Of a DNA stretch of 64,000 bases, positions 1-11,395 are shown piece by piece. The notes beneath the pieces are model-generated. The model did no database searches. It saw only the letters and a program-made list of their open reading frames with translations, and was not told the origin of the DNA. Origin of the DNA: Paulownia fortunei. Its lineage: Eukaryota; Streptophyta; Magnoliopsida; Lamiales; Paulowniaceae. Numbering within the stretch: the stretch's first letter is position 1; each line of letters starts with the position of its first letter. The stretch is taken from NCBI GenBank assembly GCA_019321725.1, contig CM033115.1, forward strand, positions 3,110,673-3,174,672, read 5' to 3'. The translations under genes and the position numbers were made by a program.

Positions 1-622
1 CTCAGCTCAGCTTTCAGAAGTTTGATTATGTGAACTTTCACAAGCCACATATCGACTGTTTATTTTTATATTGGTAATATATGTAGTGTTGGAAACGAGA
101 CACGAAAGAGAAAAGTGATAACTCAGATACTCCCTCCTTCCCAAAAACCAAAAAAAGAAAAAGGGTTTTATTTGACTCAAAATAGAATTTTAAATGAGTT
201 GAAAAAATAAAATGTATTATTATTATTATTATTATTACTGCTTTCAAAAGTAACGGTCCGAGAATTTGTGATATTAAATTATTATTATAAGTTAGAGGGT
301 GTGATTTTCTGAAAAAAAATTATAAAAAGTAAAATTTTATTTTGTAATATCTCAAAAAACATTAAAACAATTTATATTTGAGATTGAGAAAATATTATAA
401 TTGTGTTTAAAAATATAAAAGGAGAACCCTTACAAAAGCACAAGTAGAAATGATCAATCTAACGTACTTATGATGAACCTACAGTGACAAATGTTATTGA
501 TGAAACTACCTACAATCATGGACACCATACACAATTTTAACAAATTAGGACAATATACAAAAAATATAGTAATTATGATCCCTAACAGTATGCTAACAAG
601 CAAAAATCCCTTCATCTATATA
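1..622. other. AT-rich intergenic stretch
   Basis: No coding potential is supported here. It holds a (TTA)n microsatellite near 214-238 and is otherwise AT-rich. It ends where the long terminal repeat of the retroelement begins. Confidence 0.6.
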
Positions 623-1123
623 TGATTTGGGAAATTAGAGCAATTGAGTTCGGTCAATTTGATATCGAGTTTAAATCATGATTTCGAGTTTGGGTACTTG
701 AATTCGAGAAAATCTGTAACACTTGATATACGCTAAGCTTGTTAAGGCGACTTCTTGCTAAAAATCTCTAATACTTAAATCAGTTCAAATCGTATGATCA
801 CTAAAAATAAATAGACAGAGAGAATACGAAAAGTCATATTACCTTATGACAATTTGACACAGATTAATAGTAGTTGTTCATATGGGTTTTACATGACTGG
901 GTTTAGTTATCATAATGATTCAATAGCCACATCAGGTCCTTAGATTGATGGTTATTCGTGACAGGGTCAGCCCAACCTTAATTTTCCATGATAGGATTGG
1001 TCCACCCGATCTTTTGGTCAGGTCGGGACAGGACTCGAATAAAAAGATGTGGATCTTGGAATATTTTGATATTTAAGTAAAATAACTAGGGTAAAATGGT
1101 CAATTTTATTTTTTTACACATCA
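623..1123 (-). repeat. 3' LTR of the minus-strand retroelement
   Basis: This 501-bp repeat starts TGATTTGGGAAATTAG and ends TTTTACACATCA. It shares islands with 6053-6472, including CAATAGCCACATCAGGTCC and AAAATGGTCAATT near the end. Substitutions and indels between the copies are many, so the insertion is old. Confidence 0.82.
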
Positions 1124-1145
1124 TTACTCCCCCAACTTTTTGTGC
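1124..1145 (-). other. Polypurine tract of the LTR element
   Basis: Read on the minus strand this is AAAAAGTTGGGGGAGTAA immediately upstream of the 3' LTR. A purine run here is where plus-strand DNA synthesis is primed in LTR elements. Its position fixes the element's orientation. Confidence 0.65.
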
Positions 1146-1399
1146 ATTTAATGCAAAATAAGCTTATCTGAACTATAGATCTAAATGTTCCTCCCTCATC
1201 ATCGTTAGATTCGTATGTTGTCCCACTATATAAATAATATATATTTTTACCTTCATTTTTTCAATGTCACTTTTGTGTAAAAATATTAGAGATCAGAGCG
1301 ACCTCAAATTTTTTATGTTTTTATCAAGATCTCCGACAAATAGGATCCAAGACAATATTTTTTATTTTTTTTTCTTTAAGTCTAATTTTTGTAGTTTTA

Positions 1400-4000
1400 G
1401 TTTAACATCTCATTTCCCCCTAGAAATAATGTCGTCTTGCTCTTTTTCGGAGCGAACTCATAGTGCTTTTGGCTCGCATATTCGAGTCAAAGCATCTTCA
1501 TTTGATTCCAATGACTCAAATTCAAATTTGAACTCAAGTTTTGTTAATGTCATAGGTCCTTTACAACATTCATCAATCTTTTATATGATGTAGTTCCAAA
1601 GCTTCAAACTCCCCACAACCTCGAGGACATTCCCAAAGGGAATGAAGATGGGCCAGAGTTTTGACAACTATTTTATCTCTCACGAGGATCTTGATCTTGA
1701 GTTCACGGCCCATTGGGCTTTGATATCGTTCAAAAGAGTGAGGTCACAAGTATTAGGTGTCGATTTTTTATTCCTAACAATTATAAGATAATAGTCTCCA
1801 ATCATATAAATAGGATAGACGAACCCTTGTCTTTCATACTGTCAGCTTAGAAGTTGGCCTTAGGTTTCATTTATCTCATCTCATAGAGAATATTCTTTCT
1901 AGCTTCAATGTGTGCCTTGCCCAACCCATGCCCAATTAAGTTCGTCATATGATTGGCTTTATTGTCTTGATGCATTTTTGTTTGTGTAAAGCCCTCATTT
2001 GTACATTTTTGTTCCTTTTATTCTGTTAAATCTTCCACCAAGATTTAGGATAAGGGGTTTTTTTTATCTCACCCCAAACCCAATTGTAAACTTCTGGACA
2101 AATTGCCCTATTCGTTAAGTCTTTCAAAGGACAAGTGTATTTTTGTTAAGACACCTAGAGATAGGCCATAGAGGTTCTCCTTAATTGGAAATTTTCACTC
2201 GACCCCATGACTTTAGACCCGTCATATGGGGTGACAACTTTGTTTTGAGTCACCCGACTAAAACTTGGTTTAATATACCAAAGCTCCTCACGAAATAAGT
2301 CTTCTATTTGGCTGACCTTAGCCCAACTTATTTTTTTCTCTTCGATTCTTCATTTGATCTCAAACTGATAAGCATATAAGGTTTAATCATCTCTTTTTGA
2401 CTAGCAGCAATGGCAGTTTATGCTTTAATGGTTTTGAATGCAATGAGGGAGCAAAGAGAGAGATTGATGGCTTGTCCTCAGCTATCCATCCCCTCTTCCT
2501 CTACACCTATCTGATCAGTCCCTACTGTTGTTTTCTCTATGTCAAACCTGACCTCTAGTAAGTGAGTCTTCTAATCTAATTAGGGTGGGTGTGCCCATTA
2601 CTCCTACTCTTGGTGGCCCCGAGCCTTCCTTAAAAATAATATCTTCTCTGACACCTATTAATATGCCCCTGAGCCTTCTAAGAAATCCAAGAATAAAGAA
2701 AAGGGAAAACACATAGGGCGTGCTTTAGATAAACATTAGGTTAAGAGCTTGAAGGGTCATGATAAGAGTTCGAGATGTAAGCTCTTATAGGATGAAGATT
2801 CGAGTTCATGAGACAAAGACAAGAAAACATGGGACAAGGACTTGTATAGTAATCATGCAAGCAAGCGAGTCCGATCTCATGCGGGAACTTTTAAAGAGAA
2901 AATTAAGAGAATAGTAGAGTAGCTCGATAAAAGAGAGTTGCTCTTAAAGTTTATGTGTGAATAGGTTCAAGCCCAAAATCCCCATCACTTGAGAGATTTT
3001 TAGCACCACAAGTGATAGGGATATTTTCTTGGATAGCTTAATCTTTAAGACTCAATTTGGGGAAGATTCGTTTAAGTTGTACAAGGTTGGAGGAAGTTGC
3101 GGCCCCATCACTTCATGGGGGTATATGCTTTCTTCAACTTTCATCATTTTATTATTATTTTTTTATTGATCTATTTTCATCCCACTTCATATATTTTATA
3201 TCATGGTCATAACCTACCAGATGGCCTTGTAAGCAATTCATTTCAGACATGAATGGCTGTCATGCAAGGAGAATGTGAAGAAAGCCAAAGAGAGGCTAAA
3301 ATCAGTAGAGGCCAAAAGGTTGAATGTTAAGATCAAAGTAAAATCAGAATTCAAACAATAAGTAGCATATCATGATTGAGAGATTACCGAACTAAAGCAT
3401 TCTCTTGAGAATTATAATGCCCAAAATGCTAAATTGAAATAGTCCATAGCAAAAATGGAGGCTCAAATCACCAATTGAAGGTATAGCTCATTTACTCGAG
3501 CATTAAAGAGTCCTTCGACATAGGTCAATTAGCAGGATGATTAGAATTCATTATTTTTGAGGAGTATAGCTCCATAATGTAGAAGACTAGAATGGAAGGA
3601 GCATGTGTGTTTAAAAGATCCTCAACTTTCACTGTGGTGGTTGCTTAAAGGGCTATTAAGTTCAAATAGCTTCATGAAATGCAAGTCTCAAATCATCAAA
3701 TTGGGTAGGTTTGTTGAATGGTTCAATTTGAATCATTTAAACCTATTTAAAGATAAAAATTTGATAGAACCCATGTTTGTTGACAATAGCGGAGCTAAAA
3801 TGATGAATTCTCTTGTCTTTTGGAGGAAGGGACTAGTAGGGCTAGTGAAGCTAACTTCGGTGCTAATTCTCGACCTGGAAATGACCAAACTGCATTCGAA
3901 GATATTCTTGTTAATAAGGATTTTGGCCCTTCTAACTGATATTCTAGGCTATTCGTCTATGTTTTTGTCTTTTGTTATTTAGAATGGCATTTTTGAGGTC
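1400..4000 (+). pseudogene. Broken antisense open region inside the LTR element
   Basis: On the plus strand, opposite to gag, several frames carry protein-like stretches interrupted by stops. Near 1620-2370 there is a run containing SHEDLDLEF and later a proline/leucine-rich segment. This resembles, from memory, the 'putative gypsy type transposon' (Transposase_28-like) domain found in plant retroelements. At 3240-3480 a lysine/glutamate-rich coiled-coil-like stretch follows, and a 125-codon open frame lies at 3605-3982. Additional antisense ORFs are known in Tat-lineage elements such as Grande and RIRE2. The family assignment is weak; the decay is plain. Confidence 0.4.
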
Positions 4001-4679
4001 TTAATAGATTATACATATTTTTATGATTAACAACGACCTTACATATGTATAGGCCTTAATAGATGCCAACTACTTTTGACTTTCGAACTACTCTTTATAC
4101 ATAAATGCAATAGATATCATGAATGGAACAACTACTTTACCCTTTTGCTCTAATTGTTCTTGTCATCACTTTTCTTTTTTCTAATTTTATTTTTATTTTT
4201 TTAAATTCGAACCCTAAACATGGGAAGGGAGATGAGGAATAGGATTTGAGCCCAAACCTCAACTATAAAAGATGATGCCAGGTGCTATCACTCCTAGTAA
4301 GTATTGTTTAAATTTATAATGGTCACTAGGAGGATTGTCATCACTTTTTGTAACTATTGTAATTCATTTAAGTCGTTTATGTCGGTTTCCTTGTGATCCC
4401 TTCCAAAAAAAAAATCGATTGCTTTCTAGAATCTTGTAACAATCTTTTTCAGATCATTTTTTAATAGAAATTTTTTTACAATCTCTTTTAAATCATTTCT
4501 TTATCCATTTATTACAATCTTTTTCATATTATCTTTAACACATTTATTATGATCTCTTTTCGAGGTTATTTTTTAAGAAAAGATTTTTACAATCTTTTTC
4601 AAATTATTTTTTACTCATTCATATGATCTTTCTTAAATTATTTTTAAAATATTTCATACAATCTTTTTCATATCCTTAC

Positions 4680-5480
4680 AAACAATGAAATGTTGCAAAT
4701 ATCCTTGTTGAAGATGCCTTTCAATTTCATCTTTTAATTGATAACAATCTTCCGTATCATCTCCATAGTCCCGATGGAACTAATAATATTTCCTCATGTT
4801 CCTTCGATTTGGGGTAGTTCTCATCATCTCGGTCATTGCAACATGTTGGAATCCTCAATTTCCATCAAGGCATGCACTCTCGATGCATTTAAGGAGGTAT
4901 AATTTTTATACCTTCCCAAGCACGGCCAATCTTCATCTCGATCCCGATCACAAACTTTTTCAGGTCAATATTGGGACCTCTATCTAGAATTCTTTTTCTT
5001 CTCTTTCTAGCTTGGTTGAGACCACTCTAGGTCCTTTAAGACATTCATTTCTTCCTCATAAATATGTTGATGGGCCAACTCCATAAGGTGTTCCACATTA
5101 GGTAGAGAGTCTCAAGTTAAGGCAGAAATGAACGGTCTTTTTTTCAAGTCATGGATAAGGACATCATGTCGATACGCAAATCAAGTATCTCTAATAGTTC
5201 ATTATTAATCGATTAATGAAGAAGGGATTTCTCTTCCTATCGGATATTGAACATGTATGTGGTTGATTGCTTTTTTTTATTGGCAAATTGTGGATTCCTA
5301 GCTAACTGTTCATAAAAAATTACTAACCCTATGGTCAGGCTAGTGAACCATTCCTGGACACGTCTCGTTAGGGTTGTGATTAAAATCCTAGTATTCTTTA
5401 CATCAGATTGCTCATATAATTGCATGATATGATCAAATGTCGTTAGGTGTTCATATGGGTCCTTATCTCTATCCTACTTG
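4680..5480 (-). pseudogene. Decayed retrotransposon gag polyprotein fragments
   Basis: Two recognisable gag pieces lie on the minus strand. At 5237-5440 a frame begins FDHIMQLYEQSDVKN and continues with a tryptophan-containing segment (VQEWFTSLT) and LARNPQFANKKK, typical of the Retrotrans_gag domain. At 4680-4790 the string FHRDYGDDTEDCYQLKDEIE matches the downstream gag region usually written FHxDxGHxTEDCxxLKxxIE. The two pieces are separated by stops and frame changes. Nothing like the zinc knuckle, protease or reverse transcriptase was recognised beyond them. Confidence 0.75.
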
Positions 5481-6031
5481 GGATGGTCTAGCAAATAAAG
5501 TTAGAAGTAACAACTTCGGCCAGAATCTCTAAAGTGAATAGAGAGCCCTTATTTTGCATAGCAGATGTCACAGCCCCTTTCTCTTTAATTTCTCTATTTT
5601 TTAGGTTTCTTGCTCGATTTGCACACTAAGCTCATTTATGTTTTCCTTCGACTGTGTATCTTCCTTGTTCACCTTGTTTTCAAGAACGACTTCAGGTCGT
5701 GTCATCTTGCTAGTGACCTCTTCCACATTCGCATTATCTAGATAAAGTTTCTTGGTCTGTTATTCTAATACCTCTAACTCTTTATCGAGAGACATTTCAC
5801 GTTAAAGTGGTGAGGTAATAAGTGATTTTCCATTTCTTTCATGCTCCTATGGATGTACTTACTGATATCCATTATTAACCATTTGAAGTCACTGGTTTTC
5901 ATATGAATCATGGGCTCCTCTTCTTCCTCAAGTTGGTTATCACGAGCCTAGAGTGAAGGGAAAGATGAAAGAAGGGGTTGTGGTGCTTCTGTAGTCTTCT
6001 TAGGTGTCTCTACCATATTGTTCAATCTCTA

Positions 6032-6050
6032 TTTACCATATACGGCGCCA
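6032..6050 (-). other. Primer-binding site (tRNA-Asp type)
   Basis: On the minus strand TGGCGCCGTATATGG lies 2 bases after the 5' LTR. The first nine bases match the complement of the plant tRNA-Asp 3' end (TGGCGCCGTTGCCGGGG, recalled). The following bases have drifted. Confidence 0.7.
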
Positions 6051-6052
6051 AC

Positions 6053-6472
6053 TGATTTGGAAATTAGTGTACCTGAGCTCGAATTGATTAAATCTCGAGT
6101 TCGTGCATTTGAGTTTGAAAAAACCTATAACACTTTATAGAAGTTAGACTTGTTGGGGTGACCTCCAACTAAAACGATCCAATATTTAAATTAGTTCATA
6201 TCGTAAAATCGCTAAAAACATATAAGAGGAGAGAATCAAATTATCTTATGTCAACTTGGTATAAAGGTATTTATAATAGTTGGTTCATGTGGGTCTCATA
6301 TAATTGAATATAGATATTACAATCCTGATGGTTCAATAGCCACATCAGGTCCAGATCAAAGGTTTTCCATGAATCGACCTGACCCAAATAAAAAGGCGCA
6401 AATCTTGGAGTGTTTTGATATTTTAGTGGCATAGCAAGGTCAAAATGGTCAATTCTATTATTTTACACATCA
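6053..6472 (-). repeat. 5' LTR of the minus-strand retroelement
   Basis: This 420-bp partner of the repeat at 623-1123 starts TGATTTGGAAATTAG and ends TTTTACACATCA on the plus strand. It is about 80 bp shorter, mainly from deletions in the middle. In the element's own direction it is the promoter LTR. Confidence 0.82.
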
Positions 6473-8970
6473 AAACATATTTTCCATAATTCTAACTAAA
6501 TATTAAACTGGTTCGTATTCTAGAATCACTAAATACATGAATATTGTACACTTCATTCAGTTTTTCCATTACAAACTTGAACTTAATCTAATATTCCAGA
6601 TTATAAATACACAGATATTTTCGATTTTCATCAATTTACTCATTCACAAAAATATAAATATGGATTGCATCCATATACTAGCAATTTTTTTGGTAAAAAA
6701 TAGCGGTACATGGAAAAAAGTATAAACACAATCATACTACATGTAGATTTATCATTAATAGGAAAACAATGAAAAAGTTAGGGCTATTATTAGAACTAAC
6801 TATAATTTAATTTAAATATTAACATTCTAATTATTTCTTAGTTTATGTTGATCTGTGCTTTAACTTCTTTTATAGGTGGTTTGATTAAGTTTAAGTATTT
6901 TTTTTGGTTCAAATGCACTAATCAAATTTCCACCCGCAGACGGCCATAAATAATTAGTTTTCAACATTTTAAATACACATATTAAAGTTAAAAGTCTCTT
7001 TCATATGGATTTGATTTGCAAACAGAAAGGTCAAATCATAGATTTTTTCAGTATTGTCTCTATTAGCAGCTGTTCCACACTTAGTGTGTTTGATTCCCAT
7101 TTACTTGATTGATTTGCCTTCTCAGAAATTCTATTCTGCGTGGAGCGTCTGTTAGTTTGTTTGACTAATTCTTTAGTTCTCTTTTGGCAAAATGTGAATT
7201 ACTTATTTTGATAGAGTAGCAATCATTTTGTCATTATATTATAATATTAGTCAATTAATAATTTAATACTATTATCAATTATTTAATTGTAATGAATAAG
7301 GGATAGTAATAGTGACTTTACATAGTGAGAAAAATACTCACAGCGTTTAACGGAGCAAAATCGATAAAATTTTGAAGGAATTGAATAAATCGTTTTCAAA
7401 TTTCAAGAAATAATTCGGGAATTCAAATATGCAAATCGCAATTTTATTTTTGAATAAAAATAATAAAAAATAATATAGTTCTGCAGGTATTTAAATAATT
7501 TTGGGTTCAAATCCACCTAAATCAAAAAATACATGTGTTTGTCTAATTTAATAGTAGTGTTATATTAACTGTTGATTCAGCTAGTTGTTCATAGTTGGTC
7601 TTGACTGGTAATTAATTATTGAATATTGATCTTTATGATGTAAGGACATGTAATTGTTTCATTCATAAATAATGATAATATCACAGTTGGGACGTAGGCA
7701 AATAAGTCTAAAATTTGGCCAATTCAGACAACTATGAAACTTGACTTAAAAATACTTATCACGACACAAGGAAAGCGATAGAATATAAAACCAAAAAGAC
7801 AACTATTGAAAAGGATAAAAATCCATAAAAATGACTGAGAACAGAAAAAAAAAAATCATATCGAGCATGAAAATATTAGAGTTTCGGAGTTCAAAACGGA
7901 CCCTCATGACCTTCATGCAAGAGGGATTAGGTTTGTCTCTCAAAGATAAGAGTGTGCGTATGTGAATCATCTTATAATTTTTTCAATTAAAAGTTATGAT
8001 CAATTTAAATTTTACGGGCAAATCATACAAATGAATCACTTATTTAGACTTTTGTTAGTTCAAATACTCTCAAAATACATCCACTACTTGTTTTACATCA
8101 TGTTTAATAAAACTTAAATTCAAAATTTCATACTTAATGTTTCAAACGTGATCGAATTGGCCAAAATATAAAGGGCCTCGAATTTATAGTTGTACATTAT
8201 TGCTAAAGTTTGAGTTGGTATTGCATATAAGATTGAATGAGAACTGAATTTAAATAGCTCAATTAATTTACTATGAAATTGATATTTATTGTCCAAATTA
8301 AGTGAATCATTACATCAAATACTAATTAATTAATAATTATCAATAATAATTTATATGTAATAACTATCAACAACCAATTATTATATGTAAACAAACTAAT
8401 GCCACAATATACAGCCTACAACATTATTTTGCATGTAGTATTGTCGTACATTTTCGTCTTCTCAAGAGAATGATGGCAAACAGCCTCCATAAAGCATAAA
8501 ACAAATATTGGTAATTTGTTTAAGTTCTTTTTATGTAAGAAAACAAAATTCTCAATTTATACCAGATGTAAAATAATTTTAATTATGAAATTTGACCTTA
8601 ATTACATGATAAGTTCAAAAATTAAATCGGAATATTACGTGGCTATCGAAGAGATCTTAGGTAATTATTATAAATTAAATAAAAACCACATTTGTAAAAA
8701 AATACAACATCGATATTTTTTGGGACTCTATATCTTAAAACTAAAATTCCAAAATCTCCTAAAAATTACATATCATGAGAAGATTCATCCTTGGCATTGA
8801 AGCTTGAATAGTTATACCCATAATTTAATGTCAAAATGGACTTTGATCAAACCAATTATAGGTCAAGAACTTGTCCAAGTGATACTTTTTAGGGCAACAT
8901 TTAATTTTATCATCAAGTCAATCTCAGTGCTCCTTCATTTAACAAAATAAACCTCAATACCCTTGTATTT
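6473..8970. other. AT-rich intergenic stretch
   Basis: I see no gene. Open frames here are short and of random composition. The sequence is AT-rich with scattered homopolymer runs and no recognised element. Confidence 0.55.
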
Positions 8971-8973
8971 TTA

Positions 8974-9295
8974 GGTTGTGTTTGGATAAAAATTTTGAGA
9001 GCTAAATATTTTAATTTGGTCATAATAAATTTCTTACACTTATTTGGATAGAATTCATTTTTTATAGATTGTAATTTTTTTAATAACAAATTTAGTTTCA
9101 GATATTAAATATTATTAAAATATTATATAAATAGACTAACATCCATATTAATGGAATTAAAACCTAAGACTTCTTGGTTGTGGGATTTCAATCTTACCAG
9201 TTGGGTAAGAGTTATGATATATTTAAATCCACTCAATAATAAAATTATTTGAAATTATTAGTTCCAAATTAAAGCTCTTCAATTCAAACGCAACG
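8974..9295. mobile_element. Tourist-like (PIF/Harbinger) MITE
   Basis: A 322-bp non-coding element is flanked by TTA on both sides (8971-8973 and 9296-9298). The left end reads GGTTGTGTTTGGAT and the right end, reversed, reads CGTTGCGTTTGAAT, an inverted repeat matching at 11 of 14 bases. Further in, both ends carry AGAGCT followed by TTTAATTTGG-like sequence. A 3-bp TTA duplication and this terminal type fit Tourist elements. Confidence 0.7.
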
Positions 9296-9299
9296 TTAG

Positions 9300-11095
9300 G
9301 AAAAATTCAACAAAAAAAAAAAAAAATACCTCCAAAATCATTGAAATATTGGTAACTAAAAAGACTTGTCTAGTAAATGATGTGAGCATACTAAAAGCAA
9401 AGAAATTAATTGAATTTTAGTCAAGTTAATTTGTAAATTTTATTTATTTTCATAAATTTCAAGTTTAAAGTTAACCATTAAAAAATTTTGACAATAAAAG
9501 AAACTTAATTTTTAATTCTTTATCGTAGAAAATTATGGATAGACATTACTCAACAAAAAAGAGAAAATTTGTAAAAGAAAATATACACTCATATATGACC
9601 CAACAAAAAAATGATTTTTTTGCATAATCCAAGAGAATATATGTTGTCTTGGCAGCATTCCAATTTTTTGTAAAAAACAAGTATTTCTCTGTTCTCAAAT
9701 TAAATGTTCCTTTTTCATGTCAAAAAGTAATGTTTTAGTTTCTAAAATTAAAATTTTCTTAGTACCATCACTTATAAAATAAAAATCATTTTGGTACCAA
9801 AGTTTTATATGTCAGATTGGTATATAGATTTTTATAATTTTTTTAATTAATACCCTAGTTTGTACTATTAATGTCAAATTGATAGTTATTAAAAATATTT
9901 TAATTAATACTAGTATTTTATCGCAAATATCAAATTGGTATATAATGAATGGATGCTATTCAATTCTCAATCTATAACTTTTTTTATGATGATAGATACA
10001 CTTTTAAACTCTAATTTAATTTAAAGTGTCATTTAACTTTTCATTATTTATTCAAATGGCTAAACAAATTTTATCTTATGATAATAATAAACAATCGTAT
10101 AAGTAAGATATATAAATATTTATAATTTAATAATATAACAAAAAAGCACACTAGGATTATAAAATAAAAATTTATGAGATAATATTTTGGATTTAATTTC
10201 TAAAAGTTGAGATTGAAGAAAAAGGGTAGAGAGAATAATTTGCTTTACTTTTGTTGCATTTTGATTATCTTATTCTCTCTACTATTTTTTTAAAAAATTT
10301 GTGTACTTTAATTTTTAATTTTGTCAATAATTATTCATATATTGTAGTTATAGGGTTGTTTATCGTTACTCCATTTTATATTATATTATTATAGTGATAG
10401 AATTTATTTAATCATATGAAATGGATACATGAAAATAAATTAGAGCTGAAAATGGTATTTTCGTCCTTATAAAACAATGCTATATGGAGAATGGGTTGGA
10501 GTCCATCCTCTATGTCTCAATTTAATATTTATAGTAAAATTTGAGTATCTATTATAAATATTAACAAAAATTCATGTATCAATTTGACATAAAATTAAGC
10601 TCCTTAAATAAATTATATGACACAATTTATTTTCGAAAAACACTTATTGGCACTAAATATTCTACACCAAATGTGAAAATCTCATCACGTCAGCAAAATA
10701 TAAATCTTATTATATCATTATTTTTTACTGTTTTACATGAAAATATTGGTTTAAGTAAAAAAAAATGAAAAAAATGGTTTAAGTAAAAAAAAAAAATCTT
10801 ACTCTCAACCTCTATTTTGAATGCACACACAATAATATTCAAAAAAAATTATTTTTAATCCAAAACTTGGTATCAATTTAAAATATATAGGACATTCAAA
10901 TTGGAGCATATTATCAATTCTTTTATATATATAACTTTTTTCCTCTTTCCTCTTTCCTCTTTCCTCTTTCCTCTTTAATGTCTAATATGCTAGGCTGTCA
11001 TTTTCACAAACTTTTTCCCTCTTCACAGTGCACATAAAAATAAAAAATAAAATAAAAATACTATAAAAAAAAAAAAAAGAATTTAGTTTGTCTAT
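9300..11095. other. AT-rich intergenic stretch
   Basis: No gene is supported. It contains poly(A) runs and a 7-bp microsatellite, listed separately. Confidence 0.55.
10940..10977 (+). repeat. Heptanucleotide microsatellite (CTCTTTC)n
   Basis: The 7-base unit CTCTTTC is repeated about five times without interruption. Confidence 0.9.
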
Positions 11096-11099
11096 CTAA

Positions 11100-11395
11100 A
11101 AAGAAATGGGTACGAGAATCCCTCTGAAATCACTCTTTCCAGTCCAAAAAGTCTCAGTTTTTGAGCTGACCCATCAGATTTGACATAAAGTTCCTTAGTG
11201 GGCCCAAAGGCCCTGCCCACTCCACGTGACTATCCGCCTCGCTGTCGGCCCATTCGAGCAGACCCATCAGAGATTCATGGAGATCATGCCACGTGGATGG
11301 ATCTAAGCCCTAGACAGTATGTTGTCTGAGTTGACGTGGACCATACACTGTTGGTCTGTCTTGTCTACCTCAGTGCGGATGGTCTGCACTATAAA
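11100..11395. promoter_or_regulatory. GC-richer island with G-box/ACGT cluster
   Basis: About 300 bp of markedly higher GC than its surroundings. It contains CCACGTGAC near 11221, GCCACGTGGA near 11289 (perfect CACGTG G-box) and GACGTGGA near 11333, with GGCCCA-type motifs. GACTATCCGC (near 11227) and GCGGATGGTC (near 11376) form an inverted pair, and AGACA...TGTCT forms a small hairpin. TATAAA follows at the right edge. No coding sequence follows on either strand, so this is either a distal control region, a relic promoter, or part of an unrecognised element. Confidence 0.4.

Larger units (their letters stand above)
623..6472 (-). mobile_element. Decayed gypsy-type LTR retrotransposon without visible pol
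   Basis: The element is bounded by two related direct repeats of 501 and 420 bp, both starting TGAT and ending ATCA. Read on the minus strand, the right repeat is followed after 2 bases by a primer-binding site starting TGGCGCCGT, as in elements primed by tRNA-Asp. The left repeat is preceded by a purine tract (GTTGGGGGAG). The minus strand keeps gag fragments and the plus strand keeps a broken second open region. I could not find protease, reverse transcriptase or integrase, so it looks non-autonomous. Stops and frameshifts are everywhere. No clean target-site duplication is visible (ATATA on the left, AAACA on the right). The gag and primer type suggest the Tat/Athila side of Ty3-gypsy, which is inference. 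Confidence 0.82.

Noticed and set aside
1264..1593. 109-codon plus-strand frame as a gene
   Set aside because: It lies inside the decayed LTR element, straddles its antisense region and has low-complexity Ser/Asn content.
4200..4330. GAACCC-containing block as a tRNA or SINE
   Set aside because: No cloverleaf, no tail and no A-box at the right distance; it lies within the LTR element.
10940..10977. Short regular repeat as a CRISPR-like array
   Set aside because: It is a 7-bp microsatellite without spacers in a plant nuclear genome.
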